Source: Adiantum capillus-veneris (lineage: Eukaryota; Streptophyta; Polypodiopsida; Polypodiales; Pteridaceae). Taken from it: a stretch of DNA of 64,000 bases. The stretch covers positions 77,427,412-77,491,411 of the forward strand of contig CM043963.1 in assembly GCA_014529385.2 (NCBI GenBank). Reading direction: 5' to 3'. Positions 48,069 through 60,114 of the stretch are shown here, one piece after another; the stretch's first letter is position 1; every line of letters starts with the position of its first letter. The notes below the pieces were generated by a model. It had not been told where the DNA came from. It did not search any database and saw only the letters and a list, made by a program, of their open reading frames with translations. The position numbers were made by a program, and so were the translations under genes.

Positions 48069-48640
48069 CACGAATCTTTCCAAAAGATTAAGAAGCCTTT
48101 ATCCATCTCTCAACAAACGCAAAAGATTGTTGACTATAAGCACATAACAACCTTAACATTCAAGGAAAATAATTGGGTCTTACTCAAGTTTCCTATACAG
48201 CTCAATTGAGGCAAACGACAAGCAAAAATCCTATTGGCCATCAAAAGAATTATGCTAAACTAGCACTATGGTCCTTTTCAAATCTTGAACCAATCAATGA
48301 GATGGCTTATCAACTCAAGCTGCCCAACCATTGGCTCATACACAATGCTTTTCATGTGAGCCTACTTAAGCCCTACAAACAAGAGCCAACAAGTGAACCA
48401 ATTATTGAAGACCTCCAGAAATCGAAGACCAAGAAGAGGTGCTACAATCCGAAGCGATCCTTCGGCATGAAGACAAGGTACTACGACATGGTAAGATTAT
48501 TGGACGGTATCTTATTAAGTTCAAAAGTTATCTTTTTGAAGATGCTAGATGGATGCAAGGAATACAACCTAAGGATAGTATGAACCTTGTCAATGCTCAC
48601 AATGCTACATTAGAATAATCAAATGTACATGTTTCTTTTA
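48069..48640 (+). pseudogene. chromovirus integrase C-terminus and chromodomain
   Basis: It continues the integrase after the nested LTR: HESFQKIKKPLSISQQTQKI, a frameshift, then AYQLKLPNHWLIHNAFHVSL followed by LKPY, the usual end of Ty3-gypsy integrase. In another frame from about 48,432, EAILRHEDKVLRHGKIIGRY and LIKFKSYLFEDARWM match the chromodomain pattern (ILDH...YLVKWKGY...TWE), which tethers integration to modified histones. About 340 bp of 3' untranslated sequence follow. Confidence 0.83.
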
Positions 48641-48961
48641 AATGACTATTGTTATTGTCTTATAAGACTAATTTTCTTTTTATTGTGCACAAATTTAAAT
48701 AGTATGCATGCTTGAATCATGTTTATGTGACGACATCTCTCAAACACCAAGTAGTATTTTTCACTCTACTTTGGGAGAATGAAATGGACAAAAGAGCACA
48801 CATGTTTGTGGTAGCTACGTCCCCCAAGCACCAAATGGATTAGTCATCCATCTTTGAATGATGTCGTAGGGTAAAAAGGCATCCTCCACCCATTAAGAAA
48901 TATCGACTAATGACTAAGGTTTTATCTCTTCTACCTTATAGTCGAGGACGACTATGATTTC

Positions 48962-48974
48962 AAGAGAGAGGTAA
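48962..48974 (+). promoter_or_regulatory. polypurine tract before the 3' LTR
   Basis: AAGAGAGAGGTAA directly precedes TGTCATAAAATC of the 3' LTR, the expected place for the plus-strand primer. The duplicated copy at 51,296-51,308 reads AAGAGAGAGCTAA. Confidence 0.7.
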
Positions 48975-49677
48975 TGTCATAAAATCTAATATCTAACCAA
49001 CCCAAATGATTTTCTCGTATCAAATTGATCATTTAATGTGGGAGAATAAACGAGAACAAGGGTTAGAATATAAACATGTGCTTATGGATCTATCTCAACA
49101 CGGGGCCAAGTTAAAGGGTCCAAACCAGAGATGGTATGTCAAAGAGAAATGCTAGCTAATACTGACTAAGATGCTTGAGGTGCTTGTCGTGCTTGCTGAC
49201 TAAGGTGCTTGAGGTGCTTAATGACCAAGGTGCTAAGGTGCTCCATGGCTAAGGTGCTTGAGGGGTTTGAGATGTTCCACAAAGTCAAAGCACATCCCTA
49301 CACAAGGGAGGGCGAGCACTCATTGTAGGAGCTAGAGAGAGAACACACACACCCTCACACAATTCAAGCCTTGCCTAATGAAGCAACAGGGACACATGTC
49401 AATTTTCTCTCCATGTTGCTTTCATAAGGTGCCTTAAGCCTATCAGTTGGCCTCTCAAGGGATCCCAATGATAATTTAGCTAGTTTAATTAATTGTGTAT
49501 GCATTTATCAATTCCTCTCTCTCAAAGGGGAAAGGCAGACACTTGTCCAAGGCTAGCATGCTTGTTTGATATGCACTCTGCATGTGATTGGGCAGGCTGT
49601 AAGGGTTCCAATGAGCTTCCATCATCATGAGCTAGAAGAGGGGGTCGACTTAGGAAGGTAGGGGCTTGCATGCAGGG

Positions 49678-49753
<76 letters not shown>

Positions 49754-50432
49754 GTGTGAAGTGCAAAGTGCAAGAGCTCCATCTCCTTCTCCAAGCTTGT
49801 TGAGAAGTTGAGATCCTACACCAACACTCTTGGCTATGGAATGCAAATCCAACCAAGAGCGATGCTCCAATCTTTAAGCTTGGCATCTCCTCCATCTTCA
49901 TTACTATGCTATTATGTATGCTAAGCAAGAAGAGTGATGATAAGTGAACAACTATTTCTTTCTTCTATGAATGTTTCTTCTTTATCTTTCATATCCTCAT
50001 TCCCCTCTAGCTCTTTCCACTTTTGAAGGTGTTTGAGGCCTTGGGACTGAGGTCGGGGATGGTTAATACTTTTTCAAAGATTATGCTATGCTCGTGATGC
50101 ATGAAGATTTCCATCTTCGTTGCATCACCTAGGTCACAAGGAACACAAAGATTGTATTGTACCAAGCCTCCCTTGATGGGAGAGTCTATAATACAAAAGC
50201 CTATTGGACGGGGGAACGGCTCCACATAAATCCGGTCCTCAATTGTTGTCAACTTCTATAAACTCTCGCTCTTGCAAAAGTATTGTTCATGCCAAGTTAA
50301 TTAAGTATTATGATTATGTTGCTACCGCTAATTAAGTTCACCCTCTATGTTCTCAAAGTAGTCTCACCAAAATGCTCACTCTAATTCTCTTAATTCTGCT
50401 ATTCTCAAAGTTCATAGTCCATTTCCATTACA
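48975..50432 (+). repeat. chromovirus 3' LTR
   Basis: It starts TGTCATAAAATC and ends CCATTTCCATTACA. It contains a long pure (CT)n array at about 49,680-49,750, where the 5' LTR has a short (CA)n stretch. Confidence 0.92.
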
Positions 50433-51308
50433 CCTTTGGCATATCCGTTCGGGGAAAGAGGTACGTTGCCTTTACTAAACAGTAAACAACCCACAACTAC
50501 TATAGCTTTCAGAGGCATGATTACAAATGCTAAAGCTGCAACTCCGACTAGCAAGGTACATATTTATCAAGAATACAATGTACATATTTATCAAGAATAT
50601 TGTTGTATGTTTGTTCAATAGGACCTTATTGCAGTGACCATAAAGTGGTTTGATAACTTTCTAATCACATTGACATGTGCAAAAGACCAAAGTGGATATT
50701 CTGGAGTAGTGCGCTAGAGTGGATCTTCTCGAGTAGTTTCACCAAGAAGGATTCTTTGCCAAATCTAAAGGATAACATGATGTGATTATTAGAGTCAAAT
50801 ATATAATACAAATATGGTTTCTTTTGTAAGAACATTTCTAATTCTTTGTGAAAATTATTGATGGGTATAGGGATTCTGTCATGCTCTAGTAAACAAAACA
50901 TTAGGACACCCTCTGACGATATTATATTATGTCCATCACAGGGAAAGGACAGCGATCCTAACAAGCTCTATATGAAAGAGCTTCTAAAGAAAAAGCATAA
51001 AGAGCACCGTGCCATTATGCTTGATAATTGTTGTGTTTTTTGTGGATGGTTTCGCAATTTCATTATTCTCTCAAACACCAAGTAGTATTTTTCACTCTAC
51101 TTTGGGAGAATGAAATGGACTAAAGAGCACACATGCTTGCGGCGGCAGCTACGTCCCCAAAGCACCAAATGGATTAGTCATCCATCTTTGAATGATGTCG
51201 TAGGGTAAAAACGTATCCTCCACCCCTTAAGAAATATCGACTAATGACTAAGGTTCTATCTCTTCTACCTTATAATCGAGGACGACTATGATTTCAAGAG
51301 AGAGCTAA

Positions 51309-52010
51309 TGTCATAAAATCTAATATCTAACCAACCCAAACGATTTTCCCGTATTAAATTGATCACTTAATGTGGGAGAATAAACGAGAACAAGGGTTAG
51401 AATATAAACATGTGCTTATGGATCTATCTCAACACGGGCCAAGTTAAAGGGTCCAAACCAGAGATGGTATGTCAAAGAGAAATGCTAGCTAATACTGACT
51501 AAGATGCTTGAGGTGCTTGTCGTGCTTCCTTACTAAGGTTCTTGAGGTGCTTAATGACCAAGGTGCTAAGGTGCTCCATGGCTAAGGTGCTTGAAGGGTT
51601 TGAGATGTTCCACAAAGTCAAAGCACATCCCTACACAAGGGAGGGCGAGCACTCATTGTAGGAGCTAGAGAGAGAACACACACACCCTCACACAATTCAA
51701 GCCTTGCCTAATGAAGCAACAGGGACACATATCAAGTTTCTCTCCATGTTGCCCGCATAAGGTGCCTTAAACCTGTCGGTTGGCCTCTCAAGGGGTCCAA
51801 TGATAATTTAACTAGTTTAATTAATTGTGTATGCATTTATCAAGTCCTCTCTCTCAAAGGGAAAAGGGAGACACTTGTTCAAGGCTAGCATGCTTGTTTG
51901 ATATGCACTCTGCATGTGATTGGCCAGGCTGGAAGGGTTCCAATGAGCTTCCATCATCATGAGCTAGAAGAGGGGATCGACTTAGGAAGGTAGGGGCTTG
52001 CATGCAAGGT

Positions 52011-52098
<88 letters not shown>

Positions 52099-52781
52099 AT
52101 TGTGTGAAGTGCAAAGTGCAAGAAGCTCCATCTCCTTCTCCAAGCTTGTTGAGAAGTTGAGATCCTACACCAACACTCTTGGCTATGGAATGCAAATCCA
52201 ACCAAGAGCGATGCTCCAATCTTTAAGCTTGGCATCTTCTCCATCTTCATTTCTATGCTATTATGTATGCTAAGCAAGAAGAGTGATGATAAGTGAACAA
52301 CTATTTCTTTCTCCTATGAATGTTTCTTCTTCGTCTTTCATATCCTCATTCCCTGCTAGCTCTTTCCACTTTTGAAGGTGTTTGAGACCTTGGGACTGAG
52401 GCCGGGGATGGTTAATGCTTTTTCAAAGATTATGCTATGCTCGTGATGCATGAAGATTTCCATCTTCGTTGCATCACCTAGGTCACAAGGAACACAAAGA
52501 TTGTATTGTACCAAGCCTCTCTTGATGGGAGAATCTATAATACAAAAGCCTATTGGAGGGGGGAACGGCTCCACATAAATCCGGTCCTCAATTGTTGTCA
52601 ACTTCTATAAACTCTCTTTCTTGCAAAAGTATTGTTCATGCCAAGTTAATTAAGTATTATGGTTATGTTGCTACCGCTAATTAAGTTCACCCTCTATGTT
52701 CTCAAAGTAGTCTCACCAAAATGCTCACTCTAATTCTCTTAATTCAACTATTCTCAAAGTTCATAGGCCATTTCCATTACA
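51309..52781 (+). repeat. duplicated copy of the chromovirus 3' LTR
   Basis: It has the same ends as the LTR at 48,975. Its microsatellite is (TC)n followed by (AC)n (52,014-52,096), not pure (CT)n. It exists because of the tandem duplication, not a separate insertion: the same element tail and flank surround it. Confidence 0.9.
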
Positions 52782-53304
52782 CCTTTGGCATGTGCGTTCG
52801 GTAAAGAGGTACGTCGCCTTTACTAAACAATAAACAACCCACAACTACTATAGCTTTCAGGGGCATGTTTACAAATGCTAAAGCTGCAACTCCAACTGGC
52901 AAGGTACATATTTATCAAGAATACAATTTACATAGACTATTGTTGTATGTTTGTTCAATAGGACCTTATTGCAGTGACCATAAAGTGGTTTGATAACTTT
53001 CTAATCACATTGACATGTGCAAAAGACCAAAGTGGATATTCTGGAGTAGTGCTCTAGAGTGGATCTTCTTGAGTAGTTTCACCAAAGAAGGATTCTTTGC
53101 CAAATCGAAAGCATAACATGATGTGATTATTAGAGTCAAATATATAATAGAAATATGGTTTCTTTTGTAAGAACATTTCTAATTCTTTGTGAAAATTATT
53201 GATGGGTATAGGGATTCTCTAGTAAAGAAAACATTAGGACACCCTCTTATGACAATATATTCTGTCCACCACAAGGAAAGGACAACGATCCTAACAAGCT
53301 CTAT

Positions 53305-53590
53305 ATGAAAGAGCTTCTAAAGAAAAAGCATAAAGATCACCATTCCATTATGCTTGATAATTATTGTGGTTTTTGTGGATGGTTTCGCAATTTCTCTATG
53401 CGGACCCACTTGCATCATAACCAAAAAGGCAAAGTTGAGATTATAAAAATAATTTGCAACTATGATGAAATCAATTTGCTTTCTTAGGATGGAGCCAATT
53501 ACAAATGGCACATAGAGGATATCTATAAATGTGTCGCAACCTCAAAACAATCAAAGCTAAAGTAGACCAAATCAAAGGTAAATAAGAGAG
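53305..53590 (+). pseudogene. unidentified coding relic with Cys/His motif
   Basis: The plus frame reads MKELLKKKHKDHHSIMLDNY, CGFCGWFRNFSMRTHLHH and KGKVEIIKIICNYDEINLLS, then a stop and DGANYKWHIEDIYKCVATSK. The C-x2-C and clustered His residues suggest a metal-binding fold. A truncated, diverged copy sits at 50,960-51,061 in the duplicated flank (KEHRAIMLDNCCVFCGWFRN). Family not recognised. Confidence 0.3.
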
Positions 53591-53739
53591 TTGTCCAATT
53601 TAATTTTTTTCTTAAATTATTTTGGATATTATCACTCCATCTCATGAAGACTAAAGACAAAGTGTGAAGTCTCTCCTCCCCTTTATCTGTTGTTATTTTA
53701 TACAATTTCTTCTTTAGGTACACCTTGCGATAGCCCCAA

Positions 53740-54290
53740 AAAAAAAATCAAGGTGAATCTAAAGAAGCAATTTAATAAAATAACACTTAATATAGAGGAC
53801 ATAGCAAGCCTTGTCAATAGGCTTAAACATCTAGCTCATTTACCTCAAATGTGAAGTTCTTGGAGATGAGAAACTTCTAGTCCTTACAAGTGCTTTTTCT
53901 AGACCTTAGGACCTAGTCACAATTCTTAAAAAATGAAACCAACACCGTAACTACAAGTTCACTTTAAGAAGAAGAGAGAAAACAAAAAAAAAAACACAAT
54001 CCACCTCAAGGGGAGGTGCACTTATGACTGCATAAATAACAAAACATCCGAATGTTATACTTGTGATTGACTAGGATATCTAGCAAAAGATTGCTCTTTA
54101 GACAAGAAATGTGCTCATTGTGGTAAGAAGGGCCATTCATCTACAAGAAGATATTTCAAGGAGAAACAAAAGAGCGAAAACCAACCGACAATAGCAATAA
54201 GAAGATGCAAAGATCAAGAACACATGTAGTAGATGGCAATGAAGATGAACATGAAGAAGTCAACCACAGCTTTTTCTCTGATTCTTAGTT
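53740..54290 (+). pseudogene. copia-type gag relic with two zinc knuckles
   Basis: Across frames it reads LNIEDIASLVNRLKHLAHLP, CEVLGDEKLLVLTSAFSRP and LVTILKNETNTVTTSSL, then EEERKQKKK, matching the end of the UBN2_2 gag domain. CYTCD*LGYLAKDC and CAHCGKKGHSSTRRY follow at about 54,058-54,148. The second knuckle lacks its final Cys. No protease or RT follows. Confidence 0.6.
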
Positions 54291-54484
54291 TGGGGCACTA
54301 TCAAAAGGATTACAAAAGATATTTCAAGGAGAAACAAAAGAACAAAACCAACCGACAACAGCAACAAGAAGATGGAAAGATCAAGAACACACGTAGTAGG
54401 TGGAAATGAAGATGAACATGAAGAAGTCAACAACCACATCTTTTTCTATGATTCTTAGTTTGGTGTACTTTCAAAAGACACCCT
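54149..54484. repeat. 168-bp tandem duplication downstream of the knuckles
   Basis: Units start AGATATTTCAAGGAGAAACA at 54,149 and 54,317. They share GATGAACATGAAGAAGTCAA and TGATTCTTAGTTTGG, with scattered differences. Confidence 0.93.
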
Positions 54485-55039
54485 TTGATTACATCTATCT
54501 CTATTGATTATTGCATTTATGAGAGAGCTTAGGTATATGCTTAGTCTATACCATGATCAAAGCCCAAGGGTAGGGTTTCTAGAGACAGAATGTATTCTAT
54601 CACTCTAACCTCCATTTTTTGTGCCATGATATGAGAATGTATGATATGATGTATTTATTGCTGTGAATATATCAATATCTCCCATGAGCCATCCAAATTA
54701 GAAAAGGTATCCTGGCCATGTGCAAGAGCCAAATGTTGTGGGGGATAAAATTTTCAAGTGGCCTAGATCATCACATGTGTAGTTGGCTTCCTAAATGTTT
54801 CCCATTATCATGTAAGTGTTAGTTGCATGCAACTAAATATAAACTTATAATTTGCTTGCTCTAAGGATCAACCAAAAGCGCACGAACAGAGAACATCTTC
54901 TTGAGGGAACACTCATGCTCATGTACACATCAAAATTTCCACTAAAATTACAAAATTTTGACTAGATTTCAAGCTTGTCTAGAAAAAAATGGCTCATTGT
55001 CTTATGAATGGCTCACTGCCTTATATACCCTAATCACTT

Positions 55040-55089
<50 letters not shown>

Positions 55090-56103
55090 CTGCTGCTGCT
55101 GCTAGCACAATTGGTTACTAAAAGCAAAGGGTGCTTCATGGACCCAAGAAAAACTAAATTTGTGTTTTTCAACAACTAAAACTGAAGAAAAGGACCAAAA
55201 TCTTACACCATAATATTTGGGCGATTGTGCCTTTTTAATCATTGGTTGAGAACATGAACTTCCCCTTGTGCTGTAATTTTTGAGGGGGCTCCCAAATCTA
55301 CAGCTAATTTTGCTACAAACACCTTGCCTAGCCTCTCCTTGGAGGATCACTCATGGCTCCTTAGAGCCAAACACCATCACAGAAGCCCACAGTCACAACG
55401 AAACTCCATTTCGAGGCATATCGGATTGGAAACTCTGTTTCCTAAAGTCCTCCATTTCTCGTTCCTTTGTTCCGTTTCTTCAAGATTCCGATGCATACAA
55501 AATATAACTATAAAAATCTATTTCAAAACAGTTCCATAGATAAGAGCAAGTCTTGGCAAGGTCGAGGAAGTCTTAGATGACCTTGCTGGTTTGGTTCTTC
55601 AAGCTTGAAAAAGAAAAATTTAAAAGCCAATACCAGAATTCAAAACCAAGGCATCCACCAGATGTACATTCTCCCCAAATTTTCATGTGAAACAGCTTCA
55701 GCAATCAATTGGTGAGCCTGTCCTTCAACTGAAAGAGGCAAAGAAGGAGCAGCACCAACTCCAACTACCACACCTTGTAATCTAGCTTTGATATTCGACA
55801 ACGCCCTCTGCATAAGTCAGCTAGATTGTCAAAAACCATAACTGCAAATTCAGAACATGTTTAGATTTAGCACTAAGAAAAGTGCAAGTTATAAACTTAT
55901 GGTAACCATCCAGAGGACAATATAATCAGTTTTTCACATTATTCTTGGGATCCCTACCGAGATTCGCTCTCCCCCCCTCCTCGGGCCTGCACCCCGTCCC
56001 TCACCATGACCCCCATCATCGTCCTGCCCAGTGCTCCACCACTACCCTAAACCTGTCATGGCCTGCCTTCCACCGCCTATCCTCAAGTCTGCTTGCCATG
56101 CGA

Positions 56104-56106
<3 letters not shown>
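54485..56106. other. no gene recognised; 49-nt poly-G
   Basis: Non-coding by inspection. A pure G run of about 49 occupies 55,041-55,089 and is followed by (CTG)n of four units. The last 130 bp before the (GA)n array are C-rich. Confidence 0.7.

Positions 56107-56187
<81 letters not shown>
56107..56187. repeat. (GA)n microsatellite joined to LINE tail
   Basis: (GA)n of about 77 nt runs without a gap into (GAAAT)n, the reverse complement of the LINE's (ATTTC)n tail. Confidence 0.97.
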
Positions 56188-56399
56188 GAAATGAAATGTT
56201 ATATTAACGTCTTCAAAAGGCCATAGTGACCTATGAGACCAGAAAGTTACAAGGTGGTGGATCTGATACAAAGTCAGAGTAACAAAATAACCTAATCAAC
56301 AGTACAAAACAAAGATATATATTATGGGATTCTAGATAGGTCGATGTGAGCTAAGCCGAAAAATTGAGCAAGAATGGGCGGCTAGTTGGGATAGCTGAG

Positions 56400-59300
56400 T
56401 CACAAAAGATCTAGCATCGGTCGTTGGCGGATCTCATCAATTTCCTCCATGGTTAGTAGTCTGACCGGGCGTTGTGCATGCCTGGCCAGCGTGCTCTGAA
56501 TCTTTTGACGTAGCCTCCGTCGATGCTGTGTAGTCCTGCGCAATCGTGGGCGCCTGGATTTCCCCAGTTCAATCGCTCGGTCAATCAATGTGCCTCTGGT
56601 GTGAGATGGGGGGGGGGAGCTCTGCTGTGGGAGTGGCTCTTGCGGCTGTCCCGTGTCTGCTCTGAAGAAGTCTGTAATCCGTCTTTGAGACTGGTTAGCC
56701 TCGCCATTCATCAGGCTCTCTCTGTGTCTGCGCAGCTCGAGCAAGAACAGACCCAGGCATCTTTGATCTTCGTATCCCATTACTCTTGAGAGTGGTCCAA
56801 AACCCTCTCTGAACAAGCAATGGAAGCGGCCTCGTATCTCGTAGTAGACGGGGCAACGGCATGTATGATGCACCTCTGTCTCAGGTTCCATGTCACACAA
56901 GGGGCATGTCCTGGCCTCTGCTGGTACTCCGCTATATCTCCCGGTTTCAATCCGCAGCTGGTGAGATGATGTGCGTAACTAGCCAATAGCACACCGTATC
57001 CCATGAGACAGGTGGGTATCCATGTATCTGGGTCTCATCACAAAACCATCTTCCGTAAGCTGGAGAAGGTGGTCTCTGTAGAAAGCCATCTTCGTGCCCA
57101 GTTCTTGTGCTGGTTGTATCCATGTCCTCTTGGTGTCTAGCTGGGTCAGGTCTTGGCGAATGAGCTTGGTGATCTCTGACTGTGTAAGAATGAGAGATGG
57201 TGCATCCAATGCATACTGGAATGGTGGCAGCCTGTCTATGCTGAACCAATGCGCCTGAAACCATGATGTCATCTCCCCATACCAGCATGTTGTATCTCCT
57301 TGTATGGCTAACTGTCGGGAGGACTCAAGTGTTATGCGAGCATATCTGTCTCTGGGAAGTTCCCATGTGCGGTTTATGAAGGAGACTGATCTGGTGAGCG
57401 CCTCTACCACTAGTGGGGGGGCCGCCAGCTCTGCACGAATAATGGCCCGTGGTACTGATGCCTTGGCTCTAATGAGCCGCGAGATCATAGAGACGAGAGG
57501 CTTCTCCATGTTCCCCCATCCGTCTGTGCGACCTGTCCTCCCGTGGTGATCCAATGAAGGTCCCCATATCTCAGCCCCATAGAGCAATGCTGAGGCCACC
57601 AAGGTGTCAAAGAGCCAGAGCTTCATCCCGGGTTCCTGAAACTGAACCTGCGAACACATCCTCTCCAATCTACCCAATGCTGCGTGGGCTCTAGTCAGTC
57701 TGGTCTCTGCTGCTCTTCTGAGTGAGAATGTGGGTCCAGTGAAAACCACTCCAAGGTAAGTGTAAGCGTCTATGTACTCCACAGTCTCCTACCCGTATGT
57801 GAATGTAGGTGCTGATCTCCCGATCCATTGTGGGGTGGTATTAAACACCATAACCTTGGTTTTACCAAGGCTGACAGACAAACCACTTTCGTGGGCAAAC
57901 GTATGCAGAGCATCCAATTGGCGTTGCATTTCCTCCAGGGATTCGGAGATCAACACAATATCGTCCGCATATAACAAAAGTGGAATCCATGTCCCTGCCA
58001 ACTGTGCACCTTTATCCCCGTCCTTGTCAATGTAGTCAAAAACCTCATCCACATACATACCGAAAAGAGTAGGAGAGAGTGGGCAACCCTGCTTCACCCC
58101 AATAGTGGAGTGAACCGGTATTGAGAGTCCCTCCGGGGTGCGTACATGCCCTACTACTGATCTGTATAATGCCATGATCCCCCAAATGAGCTCTGTGGGT
58201 ACTCCCATTTCCTGTAATCTGCGCATCAGTCTAGCTCTGGGTACCGTGTCGAAAGCTTTGCGGAAGTCCACAAAGCTACAATAGATCCGTCTTCCATGAG
58301 ATCTGCCTTCCTCGATGATGGCCCTGAGTGTTAGGATATGGTCAAGAGTAGAGAAGCCTCTCCTGAATCCTACCTGCCCAGTTGCACGCATTCCTTCCCT
58401 CTCTGCCCATCTACTCAGCTGTTGCTCAAGAATGGATGCATACAAACGTGCCAGTGTGTGCCCGATCATAATAGTGCGATAATTCCCAGGCTCCCTGGGG
58501 TCTCCTGATTTGAAGATAGATACTATCGTAGATAGGCTCCAGGTGTCCAGTAGGCCCTCACACATGGCACGGTTAAACATAACTGCTAGAAGCTCTGCTA
58601 GTAGGTCTTTGGCATGCATGAAATGCTTAGCTACTAGGCCCTCATGATCATATGCTCTCCCAGTCTTCATCCTATCAATAGCTTTCTTCACCATCTCAAT
58701 GGTGAAAAAGACATATGTATGTGAGCATGGGTCGGGGGGGTTGGGGAGGGGCGGCTGTTCAGGTACTGTGTACAAAGATGATGCGTACTGACCCCAGGTC
58801 TCTGTGGAGGAAATAGCAAGGGGGGGGGGGGGGCTGCTCATGAAAGAGCCGCCACGCCTCACGCGAGTCTTGACTCATGAATAGCTGATATAGATCCTGC
58901 TCGAGTCGGGCCAAAAAAGCCTTCTTCTTCCGCCGCACCAGGCGTCGAAAGTCCATCTGTGACTGTCTGTGAGTAACGTCCCCCAACAGCACCTCCCTCT
59001 GAAGTCTGGCTCTAGTCTGGCGGCACTCCTCATCGTACCAGCTGTTCTGAGGCATGCTCCCAGATCGGCGGCTCTGCTCAGGCTGGGTGTGTGGGTATGC
59101 TTCTGCTGCTACCTCATGTAATGTCTGTGTCAGTATAGTAGTTTACTCCTCCAGAGGTCGCCCCGGGTCCTCAGTGCATAGGCGTCTGTAGATTCCGTCC
59201 ATGTATACAGAGTTCGTCTCCCTTGTGAATGTGTAGCGAGTAGGGGGTGCTACTCGTGGCCTGTGTGCTACACTGAATTGGAAAGAGATGGTCATTGACA

Positions 59301-60114
59301 CCAGAGCATGATCCACTGCCACCCCGACCGGTCTGGGCCCAACTGTGAGATCCTGGATACTAGAAATGATATTCGGTTGTGCCATGACATAGTCCACCGT
59401 GCTGGCTCCATGTCTATGTGGGAAGCATGTAAAACTTCCCGCAGCAGGAAATCTCTGTAGGCCGTTCAAGATGGCCAATCCATGTGCAGTGCCCATGTCT
59501 ATCAGGTGTCGCCCATACTCAGTATATTCCTTATCGTGTGATAGTCTGGAAAGGCCCGTATCTGCCACATCTATCTCTCTTAGCATCTCCTCTGAAGTAT
59601 CATAAAACACTACCTGGTGATGGGCAGTCCTAGCATTGAAGTCCCCGAGGATGATAATGTCACCGTCTCTAGAGAACTCTCATATGTCGTCATCTAAAAT
59701 AGAGAAAGGGGATTGTCCCCTAGGTGGTGCATAAACTGATGTACTCGGGGGAAAGTAACAAATAGCTAGATAGAGGTATCTGCCTGTCTCTGCTTTCAGT
59801 CTCACCCACATGTACCTGGCCTGCTCGTCCCTGCGGGCTATATGTATCAGTGGCTACAAATCCTCTCTAAATAACACTGCCACTCCTCCCGAGCCCTGCC
59901 CTCTGTGCTCTGAGCATGTCTCCTGTCTGTAGGCTGTCTCCCACCTATATCCACTGATGTGAGGCATGGATTGCCCCGGGGCCTGGTGTGTCTCAGAGTA
60001 GAAAATGATGTCTCTTCCAGTAAAGCTATCCTCAAAAGCACCCACATCAAGACGCATAGATCCATTGCAATTCCAGGCAGCTACTTTGAGTGTGGTCCCA
60101 TAAGTCTCGCACCG
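56400..60114 (-). pseudogene. LINE ORF2: endonuclease, reverse transcriptase, CCHC motif, PIP-box-like motif
   Basis: ORF2 would nick the target and copy LINE RNA into the genome. The endonuclease starts LKVAAWNCNGSMRLDVGAFE, with YSETHQAPG, ILGDFNAR, STVDYVMA and VDHALVSM, the APE-type residues. RT motifs are IFKSGDPREPGNYRTIMI, GFRRGFSTLDHI, VDFRKAFDTVPRARL, GVKQGCPLSPTLF, LLYADDIVLI and LGKTKVMVF. CPLCDMEPETEVHHTCRC (about 56,850-56,910) is the CCHC motif. QRRITDFF (56,664-56,687) fits a PIP box, and the end is Arg-rich. Defects are stops at 59,854 (TAG), 59,680 (TGA), 59,143 (TAA), 57,789 (TAG) and 56,979 (TAG), and a frameshift at a G14 run (58,820-58,833). All other segments are in one frame with ORF1. 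Confidence 0.93.

Larger units (their letters stand above)
40090..50432 (+). mobile_element. Ty3-gypsy chromovirus, defective, with nested solo LTR
   Basis: The structure is 5' LTR (40,090-41,908), primer-binding site, gag, protease, RT, RNase H, integrase, chromodomain, purine tract and 3' LTR (48,975-50,432). Flanks CCTCT (40,085-40,089) and CCTTT (50,433-50,437) could be a 5-bp target duplication with one change. A solo LTR of the same family occupies 46,457-48,063 inside integrase. All coding domains carry stops or frameshifts. It entered a copia LTR, and its 3' end was later duplicated in tandem. Confidence 0.9.
48737..53394. repeat. 2.33-kb tandem duplication: element tail + LTR + flank
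   Basis: The unit from CTCTCAAACACC at 48,737 to about 51,067 is repeated from 51,068 to about 53,394. It spans the chromovirus 3' untranslated tail, the 3' LTR and about 630 bp of right flank (50,433-51,061 and 52,782-53,394). The junction reads GCAATTTCATTA then TTCTCTCAAAC, whereas the second flank continues GCAATTTCTCTATGCGG into unique sequence. Copies differ by scattered substitutions, by about 30 bp missing near 52,915, and by different microsatellites. Confidence 0.9.

Noticed and set aside
51309-52781. A second independent chromovirus LTR insertion
   Set aside because: The same element tail precedes it and the same flank follows it as for the LTR at 48,975, so it is a product of the tandem duplication.
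56979-56981. Shared TAG in both LINE copies as evidence for recoding (read-through)
   Set aside because: Other stops in the same frames are clearly decay, and two copies can inherit one defect from a source. Without more family members this is not support for recoding.
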